Positions 7,609 to 14,983 of a stretch of 24,172 bases of DNA are shown here, piece after piece (the stretch's first letter is position 1; each line of letters opens with the position of its first letter). The notes under the pieces are model-generated. The model searched no databases and was not told where the DNA came from. It saw only the letters and a list, made by a program, of their open reading frames with translations. Origin of the DNA: Bacillota bacterium (lineage in GTDB: Bacteria; Bacillota; Clostridia; Lachnospirales; Lachnospiraceae). A program made the position numbers and the translations under genes. The stretch is from positions 1 to 24,172 of the forward strand of contig JAEZNB010000118.1 in the NCBI GenBank assembly GCA_023441965.1, given 5' to 3'.

Positions 7609-8523
7609 TTGTTAGATACGTCATTGGTTGTAATGGCTGCGGGAATAGGCAGCAGATATGGTGGAGGGATCAAACAGCTGGAGCAGGTTGGGCCCAGTGG
7701 TGAGATTATCATGGACTATTCCATCTACGATGCGATGGAGGCGGGTTTTAATAAGGTTGTATTTATTATCCGGAAGGATCTGGAGAAGGATTTTAAAGAA
7801 ATCATCGGAAACAGGATGGAGAAGCATGTCCATGTGGAATATGTGTACCAGGAGATGGATGCTTTGCCGGAGGGCTTTACAAAGCCCGCAGACAGAACCA
7901 AGCCCTGGGGTACGGGCCATGCGGTTCTATGCTGTAAGGACCTTGTGAAGGAGCCCTTTGCAGTCATCAATGCAGATGATTATTATGGGAAGGAAGGCTT
8001 CAGAAAAATATATGCCTATCTGAACTCAGAGCATCAGGCTCCGGGAGATTATTGCATGGCGGGCTTTATCCTTGGCAATACCTTAAGTGAGAATGGTGCG
8101 GTTACCAGAGGAGTCTGTAAGATCGGTGAAGACGGTAAGCTTACTGAAATCACGGAGACCTCCGGAATCGTATCAATGGGTGATTATGCAGCCGCTAAGG
8201 ATAGTGCGGGAGCTGAGTTTAAGATTGATCTTAACAGCGCAGTATCTATGAATATGTGGGGCTTTCGGCCGGACCTGTTTGATAAGCTGCAGGCAGGCTT
8301 CATAGAGTTTTTGTCAAAGCTTCCCGAGAACGAAATAAAGAAGGAGTATCTGCTTCCTGAATATATCGGTAATCTGGTGAAGAGGGGAGAGGCATCGGTC
8401 AAGGTGCTGAAGACTGCTGACCATTGGTTCGGTGTCACCTATAAAGAGGATAAGGAGAAGGTAGTGAGATCTGTCAGAGCCTTGGTGGATCAGGGAATAT
8501 ATCCCGCAAAACTATTTTCATAG
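7609..8523 (+). CDS. NDP-sugar pyrophosphorylase-like nucleotidyltransferase
   Basis: This enzyme is predicted to transfer a nucleotidyl group to a sugar 1-phosphate, making an activated sugar. The N-terminal Rossmann-like core has the nucleotide loop VVMAAGIGSRYGGGIKQL, a variant of GxGxR...K, and the metal/substrate motif FAVINADDYYG. About 304 residues fits a single catalytic domain; no left-handed beta-helix acyltransferase domain follows. The frame extends to a TTG at 7594, but that would place the ribosome binding site GGAGGAG (7596-7602) inside the gene. TTG 7609, six bases after that site, is therefore the better start. comF begins 24 bases after the stop. The sugar and nucleotide cannot be told from sequence. 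Confidence 0.85.
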   Translation: MLDTSLVVMAAGIGSRYGGGIKQLEQVGPSGEIIMDYSIYDAMEAGFNKVVFIIRKDLEKDFKEIIGNRMEKHVHVEYVYQEMDALPEGFTKPADRTKPWGTGHAVLCCKDLVKEPFAVINADDYYGKEGFRKIYAYLNSEHQAPGDYCMAGFILGNTLSENGAVTRGVCKIGEDGKLTEITETSGIVSMGDYAAAKDSAGAEFKIDLNSAVSMNMWGFRPDLFDKLQAGFIEFLSKLPENEIKKEYLLPEYIGNLVKRGEASVKVLKTADHWFGVTYKEDKEKVVRSVRALVDQGIYPAKLFS

Positions 8524-8547
8524 GGAATAACGGAAGGGCGGATAGAG

Positions 8548-9270
8548 TTGTTCCAGAATCTGATCGATATGCTGTATCCGGTAAGGTGTCCTGTCTGCCG
8601 GGAGATCGTTGTCCCAAAGGGACAGAGAATATGTGGTGGCTGTAAGGATAAGTTCCGACTGATTGAAGAACCGCGCTGCAAGAAATGCAGTAAGCCGGTA
8701 GAATTCGAGGAACAGGAATATTGCAGTGACTGTATGAGGAAGGACTTTCATTATGTCAGAGGTTATTCCGTATGGATATATGACGCTGTCATGAAGGAAT
8801 CCATAGCAGATTTTAAATACAGAAACAAAAAAGAAAATGCAAAATTCTATCTGGAGGAGCTTCTTAGCCATTATAGAGAGGCCATAAATAAGCTGGCTTT
8901 GGATGCCCTGATACCGGTTCCGATTCACAGATCAAAACACAAGCTCAGGGGCTATAACCAAGCAGCGATACTTGCCTGGGGAATCGGAAGAGAGCTTGGA
9001 ATCCCTGTGTTGAATGAGCTTCTGATCAGAGTGAAGAAGACCTTGCCACAGAAGCAGCTTGATGACAGAGAGAGACTGGAGAATCTGAAGGAAGCCTTTC
9101 GGATAAACAGGAAGGCTGCAGACAGCTACAGAAAGCAACTTAACAGAGTCTTACTTGTTGACGATATATATACTACCGGGAGTACGGTGGAAGCTTGTAC
9201 CGGCATACTTTTGGAGCATGGGGTGAGGGAAGTATACTTTGCGACATTGTGTATAGGTAAAGGATATTAA
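8548..9270 (+). CDS. comF: ComF family protein (ComFC-like, zinc finger plus phosphoribosyltransferase fold)
   Basis: ComF family proteins are needed for DNA uptake in naturally competent bacteria but also occur widely in non-competent species. The 240-residue protein has N-terminal cysteine pairs CPVC, CGGC, CKKC and CSDC that can form zinc sites. A phosphoribosyltransferase domain follows, with the PRPP-binding motif VLLVDDIYTTGST near residues 206-218 and the family block LIPVPIHRSKHKLRGYNQA. The start is TTG 8548, with GGAAGGG at 8532-8538. It is followed after 30 bases by yvyF, the same pairing as comFC-yvyF in Bacillus subtilis. The helicase partner ComFA is not in the window. Confidence 0.92.
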   Translation: MFQNLIDMLYPVRCPVCREIVVPKGQRICGGCKDKFRLIEEPRCKKCSKPVEFEEQEYCSDCMRKDFHYVRGYSVWIYDAVMKESIADFKYRNKKENAKFYLEELLSHYREAINKLALDALIPVPIHRSKHKLRGYNQAAILAWGIGRELGIPVLNELLIRVKKTLPQKQLDDRERLENLKEAFRINRKAADSYRKQLNRVLLVDDIYTTGSTVEACTGILLEHGVREVYFATLCIGKGY

Positions 9271-9300
9271 CATTTGCTGTAAGATAAGGAGGAAAAGCAT

Positions 9301-9720
9301 ATGGATGTAAAAAACTGTAAGGGCTGTGGTAAACTGTTTAACTACTTGTCCGGACCTCCCCTATGTCCAGCCTGTGCTAAGGCACTGGATGTGAAGTTTG
9401 AGGAGGTTAAGTCTTATGTCTATGATCATCCGAGGTGTGATATGCAGGAGGTTTCTGAAGAAATGGAGGTATCCATCGCACAGATCAAGCAGTGGATCCG
9501 AGAAGAGAGACTATCCTTTGCCGAGGATTCGATGATCGGCATCGACTGTGAGGGTTGCGGTGTCACAATTAAAACAGGCCGCTTCTGTAATGTCTGCAAG
9601 GCTAAGCTGACCAATAGCTTATCCAACATGTACAAGCAGCCTGAAAAAGTGGTACATAGGCAGAAGGAGACCAAAGAGAATCCCCGCATGCGTTTCCTGA
9701 ATCAAGATGAAGCGAAATAA
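9301..9720 (+). CDS. yvyF: YvyF-type flagellar operon protein
   Basis: This matches a Firmicutes family annotated as flagellar operon protein (YvyF); its biochemical role is poorly known. The 139-residue protein has an N-terminal zinc ribbon, with CKGC (residues 6-9) and CPAC (22-25). A helix-turn-helix-like segment follows, with VSEEMEVSIAQIKQWIREERL, then a second cysteine set CEGC...CNVC. The tail is charged. AAGGAGG (9286-9292) lies eight bases before ATG 9301. In Bacillus it sits between comFC and flgM; here flgM and the filament genes do not follow. The helix-turn-helix and zinc ribbons suggest a nucleic-acid or regulatory role, which is inference. Confidence 0.88.
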   Translation: MDVKNCKGCGKLFNYLSGPPLCPACAKALDVKFEEVKSYVYDHPRCDMQEVSEEMEVSIAQIKQWIREERLSFAEDSMIGIDCEGCGVTIKTGRFCNVCKAKLTNSLSNMYKQPEKVVHRQKETKENPRMRFLNQDEAK

Positions 9721-9740
9721 GTTAGATTACATAGGCAGGT

Positions 9741-10580
9741 TTATTTCAGGTACCGGATACCATCCTCGGTAATTGAGATAGTACCTGCCTTATATAAGCT
9801 CCCGATTGCTCTTTTGAAGGCGTTCTTGCTGATATGGAACTCTTCCTTGATCTGCTCGGCAGAAGAGCTGTCGGAAAAGGGCAGGAAGCCGTCGGCTGCC
9901 TTCAGCCGATCCAGGATCATGGCCGAATCTTTATCCATCTGTAGATAGGATTTATCACGGAGGCTTAAGGTCAGCTTTCCGTCCTCTCTGACATTCATAA
10001 CTCTGGCTCTGACAGTATCACCGATATGAAGCTTATGATATAATTCCTTATTCGGAATCATGGCGGAATATCGGTGATCGACGGCCACAAAGACACCGAA
10101 GGCATCAATAATATCGTATACGATCCCCTCCACCATGTCATCCTTCTGATAAGGTGACTCAAGGGACAGAAGGTCGTATACCTTCATCGTGGCACATAAA
10201 CGGTTGCTTTTATCAATATAGAGGCTGACAAGAACAGGTTCGCCCTCCTCTACAGGAGCGGTCTGCTCCTTATAGGGCAGCAGCAGATCCTTCATAAGAC
10301 CCCAATCCAAAAATGCTCCAATCTTCGTAACCTCTTTTACTCTAAGAACAGCTAAGCCTCCAAGGGTAAAGGGTACCTTGGCTGTTGTAGCAATCTCTCT
10401 GTCCTCGGAATCCTTATAGACAAAGACCTCCAATCTGTCACCCAGCTTCGTCTCCTCCGGAGCCTCCTTCTGGGGCAGTAGCAGCCGGTGCCGGTGATCG
10501 GAACCCGGCTCACTAAGGTAATAGCCAAAATCCGTCTTTTTTACAACTTCCAGTATCTGATATTTTCCTAATTCAATCAT
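9741..10580 (-). CDS. cvfB: CvfB/YitL family S1-domain RNA-binding protein
   Basis: This matches CvfB (YitL in Bacillus), an RNA-binding protein that in Staphylococcus aureus influences virulence-gene expression. The 279-residue protein begins MIELGKYQILEVVKKTDFG. It holds S1-like beta barrels, seen in LAVLRVKEVTKIGAFLDWG and in VEGIVYDIIDAFGVFVAVD with LTLSLRDK. It ends in a winged helix: AEQIKEEFHISKNAFKRAI, then GTISITEDGIRYL. The frame is open to 10640, but ATG 10580 is chosen: it has a purine-rich AAGGGAAG just upstream and fits the family N-terminus. The gene faces yvyF tail to tail with only 20 bases between and diverges from the methyltransferase gene. Confidence 0.9.
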   Translation of the reverse strand: MIELGKYQILEVVKKTDFGYYLSEPGSDHRHRLLLPQKEAPEETKLGDRLEVFVYKDSEDREIATTAKVPFTLGGLAVLRVKEVTKIGAFLDWGLMKDLLLPYKEQTAPVEEGEPVLVSLYIDKSNRLCATMKVYDLLSLESPYQKDDMVEGIVYDIIDAFGVFVAVDHRYSAMIPNKELYHKLHIGDTVRARVMNVREDGKLTLSLRDKSYLQMDKDSAMILDRLKAADGFLPFSDSSSAEQIKEEFHISKNAFKRAIGSLYKAGTISITEDGIRYLK

Positions 10581-10702
10581 GATATCTTCCCTTCTTCTAT
10601 GAAGCCTTATTGATATGACTGGTCTTATAGGATCAGCCATGATTAACCGGATACATCTATGTCCTATGGTACACGGACACTTTATGTCAGATTCATCCTA
10701 CT

Positions 10703-10711
10703 ATTATAGCA
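10703..10711 (-). promoter_or_regulatory. Extended -10 promoter for cvfB
   Basis: Read on the minus strand, TGCTATAAT is a perfect TGn-extended -10. No good -35 is visible at the expected distance, which extended -10 promoters tolerate. The predicted leader to ATG 10580 is about 115 nt. Confidence 0.55.
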
Positions 10712-10811
10712 TTGAATCCTGATTTTATATAGTATTTTCTCCCTATCAATATTCATTCTCCGGCTGCAATGCCTGCAAGTATGAAAAATACTGGTATTTC
10801 TATCATATATT

Positions 10812-10820
10812 TGTTATAAT
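10812..10820 (+). promoter_or_regulatory. Extended -10 promoter for the methyltransferase gene
   Basis: TGTTATAAT is a perfect TGn-extended -10. The -35 region is weak (TGGTAT at 10792-10797, 17 bases upstream). Transcription would start near 10827, just ahead of the ribosome binding site GGGAGG (10834-10839), so the leader is very short. Confidence 0.6.
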
Positions 10821-10846
10821 AGGCTTGTTTGAAGGGAGGAATACAG

Positions 10847-11431
10847 TTGGACTCTACGGAGTATTATAATGAGAACGCAGCTGAGTATTTTGATCGTACG
10901 GTCGACTTGGATATGAAGGTGTATCTGGACCGCTTTCTTGAGTTTGTGCCTGAGGGCGGCAGTATTCTGGATCTGGGTTGCGGATCCGGAAGAGACAGTG
11001 CATATTTTATGTCTTTAGGATATGATGTCACAGCTATGGATGGTTCTGAAGAGATGTGCAGCCTCGCCGGTGTCCACATCGGCAAGGATGTTTTGCATAT
11101 GACCTTTGATGAGATGGATTTTGAGGATGTGTTTGACGGTGTCTGGGCAAATGCTTCCCTGCTCCATGTTCCCAGAAAGGAGATAGCCGATATTCTCCAT
11201 AAGGTTATCCGTAGCCTGAAGAAGGACGGGGTTTTGTATCTTACCTTAAGATATGGTGAATATGAAGGAGAAGAGGAAAAGAGGTACTTTACCTATTACC
11301 GCACCCGTGATCTGAAGGAACTGTTAGCGGAATTTGATGCACTGGAATTGCTTGAGATGAAAAAATATGATGATTGCAGAGAAGAGAAGGAACTTGTTTG
11401 GCTTCATGCCCTGGTAAAGAAGACGCAGTAA
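10847..11431 (+). CDS. Class I SAM-dependent methyltransferase
   Basis: This is a small Rossmann-fold methyltransferase of about 194 residues. Motif I, ILDLGCGSGRDSAYF, binds S-adenosylmethionine. An acidic residue follows in VTAMDGSEEM, motif II is FDGVWANASLLHVPR, and the later strand is DGVLYLTLRYGE. The N-terminus, YYNENAAEYF, is typical of the broad UbiE/tellurite-resistance-like group. Frame-compatible TTG codons occur at 10829 and 10847; only the second stands after the ribosome binding site GGGAGG (10834-10839), with seven-base spacing. No substrate can be inferred and its neighbours give no pathway clue. It ends 23 bases before the stop of a small convergent gene. Confidence 0.85.
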   Translation: MDSTEYYNENAAEYFDRTVDLDMKVYLDRFLEFVPEGGSILDLGCGSGRDSAYFMSLGYDVTAMDGSEEMCSLAGVHIGKDVLHMTFDEMDFEDVFDGVWANASLLHVPRKEIADILHKVIRSLKKDGVLYLTLRYGEYEGEEEKRYFTYYRTRDLKELLAEFDALELLEMKKYDDCREEKELVWLHALVKKTQ

Positions 11432-11454
11432 CAGACCGGACCCGGATAGACGAA

Positions 11455-11628
11455 CTATACTCTGACGTCAATCTTCGTGCCAAGTCCCGGATGAACAGAC
11501 TGCTCCATCATTTTAATCAGGTTTTGTCCTGCTTTCTCTATGGTATCCAGATTCTTGCCCAGAACTGCGATGCCTACGTTAGTGTTGGACACAGGTTGGG
11601 CTGTTATGGGGGTGGAGCCGATCTTCAT
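11455..11628 (-). CDS. YjfB family small putative motility protein
   Basis: A 57-codon gene reads on the minus strand. It starts at ATG 11628 after an excellent AAGGAGG (11637-11643 on the plus strand), eight bases away. The protein runs from MKIGSTPI to the C-terminal MMEQSVHPGLGTKIDVRV. This C-terminal pattern, a helix ending in MxEQSVxPxLGxxID, is that of the YjfB putative motility family. In Bacillus subtilis such genes belong to the sigma-D motility regulon. I saw no clear sigma-D promoter upstream. There is no signal peptide or membrane segment. A plus-strand frame across the same DNA lacks these features and is a shadow. Function is unknown beyond the link to motility. Confidence 0.8.
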   Translation of the reverse strand: MKIGSTPITAQPVSNTNVGIAVLGKNLDTIEKAGQNLIKMMEQSVHPGLGTKIDVRV

Positions 11629-11705
11629 GGATGCTTCCTCCTTTCTGTAAGGGATGAATAGATTACTGTGATTAAGTTATAATGAAAGTATTCCTATAAT
11701 TACTG

Positions 11706-11745
11706 ACATGTCATTGTTCCGTAATACGGAGATGCCATGTTTTCT
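11706..11745 (+). terminator. Hairpin terminator upstream of trxB
   Basis: ACATG and CAT (11706-11714) pair with ATG and CATGT (11732-11740) around one mismatch. The inner stem is TCCGT-AAT-ACGGA (11718-11730). TTTTCT follows at 11740-11745. It would stop plus-strand readthrough from the methyltransferase gene. On the minus strand it lies in the upstream region of the YjfB gene. Confidence 0.55.
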
Positions 11746-11780
11746 ATTATACAGCCGGATGATTGGGATAAGGAGCTGGG

Positions 11781-11810
11781 CTGTCAGCTTTATAGATTAT
11801 CCTATATGAT
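11781..11810 (+). promoter_or_regulatory. Candidate promoter of trxB
   Basis: CTGTCA (11781-11786) and TATGAT (11805-11810) lie 18 bases apart. Both hexamers deviate from consensus by one base or slightly more, so the promoter is moderate. It would give a leader of about 65 nt. Confidence 0.45.
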
Positions 11811-11818
11811 TATCATAA
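11804..11818. promoter_or_regulatory. PerR/Fur-like dyad over the trxB -10
   Basis: The 15-base dyad ATATGATTATCATAA has 7-1-7 symmetry. It differs from the PerR consensus TTATAATnATTATAA at three positions and shares the general form of Fur-family boxes. It overlaps the candidate -10 of trxB, where a bound repressor would block transcription. Confidence 0.4.
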
Positions 11819-11881
11819 CATATTCATGTGACTTTGCATATATACAAAAGGAAAACGGACAGAAGAAAAGGAGGAAGAAAT

Positions 11882-12799
11882 ATGATTTACGATGTAATCA
11901 TCATCGGTTCGGGACCGGCCGGCTTATCAGCCGCCATTTATGCCAGTCGGGCAGAGCTGAACTGTATCGTAATAGAGAAGGCGGGCTTGAGCGGTGGACA
12001 GATCATCAATACCTATGAGGTGGACAATTATCCCGGTATCCCGGAAATCAACGGCTTTGATCTTAGCCAGAGGTTCAGAGAGCATTGCGATAAGCTGGGT
12101 ACCACCTTTATCACCGGTGAGGTAAATGAATTTCACTTGGAGGGAGACCTCAAAGTAATTACGCTGGAGGATGGGACTCAATACAAAGCAAAGGCCGTGA
12201 TCATCGCTACCGGTGGCGTACCCAGGCATCTGAATGTGGAAGGGGAAGAAAAGCTCTCAGGTATGGGTGTCTCCTACTGTGCTACCTGCGACGGGGCCTT
12301 CTTTAAGAAGAAGACGGTTGCTGTTGTCGGAGGTGGTGATGTGGCTATAGAGGATGCCATATTTCTGGCAAGAATATGTGAAAGAGTCTATGTCATCCAC
12401 AGGCGGGACCAATTCCGGGCTTCCAAAAGCATCAGTTCGAAGCTGCTTGCCATGGATAATGTGACGATCCTTTGGGATAGTGTTGTAGAACGTATTAACG
12501 GTAATGATGCCGTGGAATCCATCGAGGTAAAAAATCTGAAGACAAATGAGAGCAAGACCTACAGTCTTTCCGGAGTTTTCATCGCGGTAGGGTATCTGCC
12601 CAACTCGGAAACCTATCGGAAGGTCGTAGCAACAGACGCCGGCGGCTACATCATTGCCGGAGAGAGCTGTGAAACGAACGTACCGGGAGTCTATGCTGCC
12701 GGGGATGTCCGCACGAAGGATTTAAGGCAGATTATCACAGCAGCCTCAGATGGAGCAAATGCAATTACAGCAGTAGAAAGGTATTTCAATCGAATTTAA
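11882..12799 (+). CDS. trxB: Thioredoxin reductase
   Basis: This FAD enzyme passes electrons from NADPH to thioredoxin in the cytosol. The 305-residue protein has the length of low-molecular-weight bacterial TrxB. The FAD-binding GSGPAGLSAAIYASRAE is at the N-terminus and the redox-active CATC at residues 133-136. The NADPH domain has VVGGGDVAIEDA and the basic patch VIHRRDQFRAS. The C-terminal FAD motif is GVYAAGDVRTKDLRQIITA. The frame is open to 11828, but ATG 11882 has AAGGAGG (11868-11874) seven bases upstream and starts the canonical MIYDVIIIGSG. The NADPH-type basic residues are intact, so a ferredoxin-type variant is less likely. No thioredoxin gene is adjacent. Confidence 0.96.
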   Translation: MIYDVIIIGSGPAGLSAAIYASRAELNCIVIEKAGLSGGQIINTYEVDNYPGIPEINGFDLSQRFREHCDKLGTTFITGEVNEFHLEGDLKVITLEDGTQYKAKAVIIATGGVPRHLNVEGEEKLSGMGVSYCATCDGAFFKKKTVAVVGGGDVAIEDAIFLARICERVYVIHRRDQFRASKSISSKLLAMDNVTILWDSVVERINGNDAVESIEVKNLKTNESKTYSLSGVFIAVGYLPNSETYRKVVATDAGGYIIAGESCETNVPGVYAAGDVRTKDLRQIITAASDGANAITAVERYFNRI

Positions 12800-12816
12800 C
12801 AGAAAATTATGCCAAT

Positions 12817-12880
12817 ACATGGCAAAGACGACTAAATTTATGAAAAATTCTGATAAAAAGTCGTTTTTGCCATGTTTTTT
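12817..12880 (+). terminator. Terminator of trxB with a very long stem
   Basis: The 17-base arm ACATGGCAAAGACGACT (12817-12833) pairs with AGTCGTTTTTGCCATGT (12859-12875), with one G-U pair. The 25-base loop is AT-rich and six T end the structure at 12880. The -35 of the next gene begins three bases later. Confidence 0.85.
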
Positions 12881-12882
12881 CG

Positions 12883-12911
12883 TTGACACCACATGCCATA
12901 TTTGTTATAAT
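12883..12911 (+). promoter_or_regulatory. Fully consensus sigma-A promoter of the NlpC/P60 gene
   Basis: TTGACA (12883-12888) and TATAAT (12906-12911) are both perfect and 17 bases apart, with a TGT extension at 12903-12905. Transcription should start near 12918, giving a leader of about 100 nt. A promoter this strong on a wall-hydrolase gene suggests tight control by a repressor or at the RNA level. Confidence 0.9.
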
Positions 12912-12923
12912 TACGTCGTAAGA

Positions 12924-12940
12924 TGTAATAAATTTGTAAC
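12924..12940 (+). promoter_or_regulatory. WalR-like direct repeat
   Basis: TGTAAT (12924-12929), five bases AAATT, and TGTAAC (12935-12940) match the WalR (YycF) recognition pattern TGTWAH-N5-TGTWAH exactly. The site starts a few bases after the predicted transcription start, a position suited to repression. The downstream gene, an SH3-NlpC/P60 hydrolase, is a typical WalR target in Bacillus and Staphylococcus. Confidence 0.5.
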
Positions 12941-13015
12941 AATTAGCTGTGGCATGACAGCCCACGACGACAGAGGATAAGGGCGTTTTGTTTTTATACC
13001 CGGAGGATATGATAC

Positions 13016-14242
13016 ATGAGAAAAAGTGAGGCCTTGAAATCTGCAATTTTTGTCGCATCTGCAGCCTTATTCCTATCGCTTCCTTACTCTGCAGCCTATG
13101 CACAGCCAGAAGAGGGAGTTGCCGGAATGGCCAAATCCCTGAATCTGCTTGTTGAAGGTACAGAGGATTACATAACACAGATTTATAATGAGAAGTTCAT
13201 ATCACCCCTGGATGACAAGGGTGTGGCAAATGTAGATAATTATGTGAATATCAGAAGTAAGCCCTCCAGAGAAGGCGAAATCGTCGGTAAACTGTACCGT
13301 GGCTGTGCATGCGATATTCTCGAGCGTTTGAATGGACAGGATGGAGAATGGGTCAGGATAAAATCCGGCGATGTGGAAGGCTATATAGCTGCTAATTATT
13401 TGGTTACAGGGAAAGCAGCGGAGAAGATGGCAGACGAATATGCCACCAAGTACGCCACAGTCATAAATACGGCTACCCTTCGGGTGCGTTCAAAGCCAAG
13501 TAAGGAATCAACCACACGGGAATTGATTCCGGAAGGGGAAACCTATATCGTATTAAAGGAATATGAAGAGTGGGCAGAGATTCTTTTAGGCTCCGATGAT
13601 TCCGGCAATGACTTTACCGGTTATGTATCAAAGGATTATGTTAAGATTGAGATAGAATTCAAGGAAGCAATCTCCATAGCAGAAGAGCAGCGAATCATCA
13701 GAGAGCAACAGGAGGCAGAGCGTGCCGAGGCAGAACGGTTAAGAAAGCTGGAGGAAGAGAAGGCCAGAAAGAAAGCACAGGAAGAGGCAGAGCGAAAGGC
13801 AGCTCAGGCAGCGAAGGAGAAGAAGGAAGAGCCGCCTGTCAGCAAACCCAGTACTCAGGAAAGCGGCAGCCTGGCCGCCCTGAGAAATGAAATTGTTACT
13901 TATGCCCTGAAGTTTGTTGGTAACCGTTATGTATGGGGTGGAGAAAGCTTAACGAAGGGTGCGGATTGCTCCGGCTTCGTATGGAGGATTTATGATAACT
14001 TCGGCTATTCCATTCCCCGTGTGTCCTATGATCAGGCAGCATCGGCAGGAGTTAAGGTAGCCGTGGAGGATCGTAAACCCGGAGATCTGATTTTCTACAC
14101 GAACAACTACGGAACCGTAAATCATGTAGCAATGTACATAGGAAATGATCAAATTGTACATGCGGCAAACTCCAGACAGGGTATCATTGTCTCAAAGTAC
14201 AACTACCGCAAGGTATATAGAGTAAGAAGAGTTGTAAATTAA
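13016..14242 (+). CDS. Secreted SH3-NlpC/P60 cell-wall endopeptidase
   Basis: This exported 408-residue peptidoglycan hydrolase is predicted to cut peptide stems in the wall. The signal peptide has a basic start, the hydrophobic core AIFVASAALFLSLP and a likely AYA cleavage site near residue 28. Two bacterial SH3 domains follow: NYVNIRSKPSREGEIVGKL with GYIAANYLV, and ATLRVRSKPSKESTT with GYVSKDYV. A highly charged Glu/Ala/Lys helix (about residues 218-275) forms a linker or coiled coil. The C-terminal NlpC/P60 domain has Cys318 in GADCSGF, His370 in NHVAMYIG and His382 in HAANSRQG, so the catalytic triad looks complete. GGAGG (13002-13006) precedes ATG 13016. It has its own strong promoter and terminator. 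Confidence 0.94.
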   Translation: MRKSEALKSAIFVASAALFLSLPYSAAYAQPEEGVAGMAKSLNLLVEGTEDYITQIYNEKFISPLDDKGVANVDNYVNIRSKPSREGEIVGKLYRGCACDILERLNGQDGEWVRIKSGDVEGYIAANYLVTGKAAEKMADEYATKYATVINTATLRVRSKPSKESTTRELIPEGETYIVLKEYEEWAEILLGSDDSGNDFTGYVSKDYVKIEIEFKEAISIAEEQRIIREQQEAERAEAERLRKLEEEKARKKAQEEAERKAAQAAKEKKEEPPVSKPSTQESGSLAALRNEIVTYALKFVGNRYVWGGESLTKGADCSGFVWRIYDNFGYSIPRVSYDQAASAGVKVAVEDRKPGDLIFYTNNYGTVNHVAMYIGNDQIVHAANSRQGIIVSKYNYRKVYRVRRVVN

Positions 14243-14270
14243 CAGCATATCCATTATGCCGTAAAATCAT

Positions 14271-14334
14271 AAAGCTATCCCGGATACTTCTTTTGTTACA
14301 AGGCAAAGAGGTAAGTATCGGGATAGCTTTTTTA
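14271..14334 (+). terminator. Terminator of the NlpC/P60 gene
   Basis: AAAGCTATCCCGGATACTT (14271-14289) pairs with AAGTATCGGGATAGCTTT (14313-14330) with one bulged G. The loop is 23 bases and six T follow. Confidence 0.9.
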
Positions 14335-14412
14335 TTCTGAACAGCCCTTCAGTCATATAGAAGGATAAAATTATAACGAAGACATAACAAAAACATAGGC
14401 AGATAGTTGCAG

Positions 14413-14441
14413 TTGGAAAAACCATGAATGTATGGTAAAAT
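14413..14441 (+). promoter_or_regulatory. Sigma-A promoter of the PilZ gene
   Basis: TTGGAA (14413-14418) and TAAAAT (14436-14441) are 17 bases apart, with a TGG extension before the -10. The predicted start near 14448 gives a leader of about 53 nt. Confidence 0.75.
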
Positions 14442-14500
14442 ATAAGCAGATCAAAATCGATTGTGTATCAGACGATTCATTTGAATAAGGAGCTTATACC

Positions 14501-14881
14501 ATGGAAGATAAAGCGAAGCAGGAGAGAAGGAAATATAAGAGACTTCCGATTGAGCTGTGCCTGGATGTTGACGAGGTGTTTAAGCAGGACAATGTCATAA
14601 TCAAGAATATCGGAGCTTCCATCTTGGTCTTTGACATATCCAGAAGCGGCATCGGCTTTATCAGTGAAGCAGATCTGCCGGTCGGATATTACTTCAGAGG
14701 TACGATTAATTTTGGTAACGGTGATTTTTTTCGGGTCGTGATACAGATCGTCAGAGTAGTTGTCATTGATTCAAGCAGGAAAAACTATGGGGCTGAATTT
14801 GTTGGCTTGGCACCCTTCCTGGCCGACAAGGTGGATACCTATGAGAAAACCCTTATGAAGCATATGCAGGCCGTGGAGTGA
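14501..14881 (+). CDS. Single-domain PilZ protein, predicted c-di-GMP binder
   Basis: PilZ domains bind the second messenger cyclic di-GMP, and in motile bacteria often brake flagella or steer exopolysaccharide output. The 126-residue protein is nearly all PilZ domain. The two ligand motifs are intact: RKYKR (R10 and R14, RxxxR) and DISRSG (residues 45-50, [D/N]xSxxG). The beta-barrel strands GIGFISEADLP, FRGTINFG and YGAEFVGL follow. AAGGAG (14487-14492) is eight bases before ATG 14501. It is monocistronic, with its own promoter and terminator, and no cyclase, phosphodiesterase or YcgR-like N-domain is adjacent. Its output partner cannot be named; the flagellar genes 10 kb upstream make motility a reasonable guess. 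Confidence 0.88.
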   Translation: MEDKAKQERRKYKRLPIELCLDVDEVFKQDNVIIKNIGASILVFDISRSGIGFISEADLPVGYYFRGTINFGNGDFFRVVIQIVRVVVIDSSRKNYGAEFVGLAPFLADKVDTYEKTLMKHMQAVE

Positions 14882-14926
14882 TTTATCCCTGTCCGGCATA
14901 AAGCTTAACAGATATATGTTTAAATG

Positions 14927-14983
14927 AAGGACGATTGGAGTATATTATCTGAGAAGATAATTTATACCCCGATGGTCCTTTTT
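14927..14983 (+). terminator. Terminator of the PilZ gene
   Basis: AAGGAC (14927-14932) pairs with GTCCTT (14975-14980), and an AT-rich inner stem around TTATCT-GAG-AAGATAA (14945-14960) extends it with a few mismatches. A run of five T follows (14979-14983). Confidence 0.85.

Noticed and set aside
9732..9790. Shared terminator between yvyF and cvfB (AGGCAGGT/ACCTGCCT)
   Set aside because: The loop is over 40 bases, part lies inside cvfB and no T-run follows on either strand.
11374..11661. 95-codon plus-strand frame after the methyltransferase
   Set aside because: It begins inside the methyltransferase gene and is antisense to the YjfB-type gene, which has the better start signals and a family signature.
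11737..12018. 93-codon frame overlapping the start of trxB
   Set aside because: It runs over the trxB promoter and start in another frame and has no ribosome binding site.
12918..13015. c-di-AMP (ydaO) riboswitch before the NlpC/P60 gene
   Set aside because: Such genes often carry one, but the leader is only about 100 nt and lacks the conserved ydaO core; small stems such as GCTGT/ACAGC do not suffice.
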